Assembly: GCA_905250075.1 (NCBI GenBank)
Contig: CAJNOP010000001.1
Coordinates: 5,475,126 to 5,539,125 of the forward strand
Source: Rotaria sp. Silwood1
Taxonomy: Eukaryota > Rotifera > Eurotatoria > Philodinida > Philodinidae
DNA length: 64,000 nt
Direction: 5' to 3'
Part shown: positions 62,972 through 64,000 of the stretch, piece after piece
Numbering within the stretch: position 1 is the stretch's first letter
How the letters are laid out: every line of letters begins with the position of its first letter
Notes under the pieces: generated by a model
What the model was told of the DNA's origin: nothing
Database searches by the model: none
Seen by the model: the letters and a program-made list of their open reading frames with translations, nothing else
Translations under genes and position numbers: made by a program

Positions 62972-63894
62972 ATGACAGAAGCAACAACGACAAATATTGT
63001 TTCTACTATTGATTCAACGTTAATCACCGAAAGTGAAACTTTATCTAATTCATTTGCACCATTCAATATTCATAAACATGAGTCACAAATAGAACTAAAT
63101 AATTATTACATTAATTATATTGATGATTCATTAGTTCAATCAGAATCAAAAACAATAGAAATGAACGAAAATTTAACATCAATGTCCGTTAGTAAAGAAA
63201 ATTCATGTCGACTTGAAGTATCACAGTTACCTGAAGAAGTAATGAAATTTTTATAATAAACAAATAAACATAAAACTTAATATAGATATTCATTGATAAA
63301 AATATTCAATGTGAATTTGAATGTATTTTTCATGAATTTGATCCAGCAGTCATTATATCCTATTCAAATACTTTTCAACAAGCTTATCTAACTTTTTCCG
63401 ATCCATTATTAGCATTTCAAGTGCGTGCAAATATGAATGGAAAAGAATTTCGTAATAAAAAAATTCAAATATCATATCTATTAAAAAATTCTTCATCAAT
63501 TAAATATCTTAAACCACCTAAACAAGAATGTATATATATGCAATCACCACCAACAACACCACCTATTGGTTGGGTTGCTAAACATGAAGAATTGCCTGAT
63601 ATAAATTTTGATTTATTTCTTGCTTTATCAAAATTACAATCTAATGAACCGCTTGAAATTTTTCCAAAACAAAATAATCTTCCAGCAATTATTATTCATC
63701 CATGTTCAGATACATCATCAGACGATGATGATCTTGATGATGTTATTAATCCTATTATTGATGAATTTGGACATAAAAAATATCAAACAATTGAAGCTAA
63801 AAGACATGCTCATATTTTACATGATGCTATTCTTGTACCAGGTGAACAACATATCAAACAAAGTGCAGGTGATGGTGATAAAATAGTATCTTAA
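62972..63894 (+). CDS. RCAN: Calcipressin (regulator of calcineurin, RCAN)
   Basis: Binds and modulates the phosphatase calcineurin in the cytosol. Exons 62972-63238 and 63286-63894, joined in phase 0 across a 47 bp intron, give 291 aa. The first 80 residues are polar and unlike vertebrate RCANs. The RRM-like domain spans about 79-170, including VIISYSNTFQQAYLTF and NGKEFRNKKIQISY. The family signature, SPPTTPPIGW, follows near residue 176, equivalent to the phospho-regulated SP repeat of RCAN1. A PxIxIT-type calcineurin docking motif is seen as LPAIIIHP, followed by an acidic run. The C-terminus lies near YQTIEAKRHAHILHDAILVP, comparable to the QTRRPEYTPIHLS end of vertebrate proteins but about 20 residues longer. 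Confidence 0.92.
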
Positions 63895-64000
63895 ATCAAT
63901 GAACTTATGCATTAGATATGAAAATTCGTTCAAGTATTTTGAAAATGAGTCTCAAATTGCGTTAATATTCGATTATAGACACTATCCAGTAAACAGTTAA
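63895..64000. other. 3' flank of RCAN, window end
   Basis: No feature seen. Confidence 0.4.

Noticed and set aside
1-64000. CRISPR arrays, rRNA or tRNA genes, LTR or LINE coding regions
   Set aside because: I looked for regular spaced repeats, cloverleaf-like runs and reverse-transcriptase motifs and saw none.

Overview
The window looks like animal nuclear DNA from a bdelloid rotifer, probably an AT-rich, Rotaria-like one. The evidence is very AT-rich DNA, genes cut by many GT-AG introns mostly 50-70 bp long, a full set of animal regulators (SREBP, an ecdysozoan-type nuclear receptor, BRPF, RCAN, a Fuseless-like protein), and a broken ADP-ribosyltransferase copy of the type expanded in bdelloids. 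The organism name is inference; the gene calls were made by translating exons by hand and checking splice phase at each junction.

Layout. 1-468: 3' end of a papain-type cysteine protease (+). 469-6160: gene-poor, with a 2.1 kb transposon-like element that carries a foldback MITE, and a decayed EamA-type transporter. 6161-9854: hexosaminidase D-like GH20 enzyme (-), with an intronless ATG8 gene on the opposite strand inside its largest intron. 12442-13879: class IV sirtuin (+). 13880-20384: gene desert with two inverted-repeat elements. 20385-25332: DHR96/DAF-12-like nuclear receptor (-). 27576-31329: ALG10 glucosyltransferase (-). 31812-32429: orphan Cys-rich protein (+). 32672-33454: orphan possible glycosyltransferase (-). 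33740-34776: seven-knuckle CNBP-like protein (-). 35108-40302: BRPF/peregrin-like scaffold (-). 42030-43406: ADP-ribosyltransferase fossil (+), bordered by a TG-rich hairpin. 44544-45779: Fuseless-like membrane protein (-). 45780-51635: gene desert with a small MITE. 51636-56333: SREBP (-). 57033-58097: nicotinamidase with a secretory leader (-). 58098-62971: gene desert. 62972-63894: calcipressin/RCAN (+).

The genes are unrelated housekeeping and regulatory genes rather than one pathway. Loose themes are lipid and nutrient control (SREBP, nuclear receptor), NAD metabolism (sirtuin, nicotinamidase, the ART fossil), glycan biology (HEXD, ALG10, possible GT) and chromatin (BRPF, sirtuin).

I found no intact autonomous transposon, no retroelement coding region, no CRISPR array, and no tRNA or rRNA gene. 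The most unusual feature is the ATG8 gene: intronless, nested antisense in another gene, with a serine-rich insert, and ending exactly at the conjugation glycine so that no tail has to be removed by ATG4.
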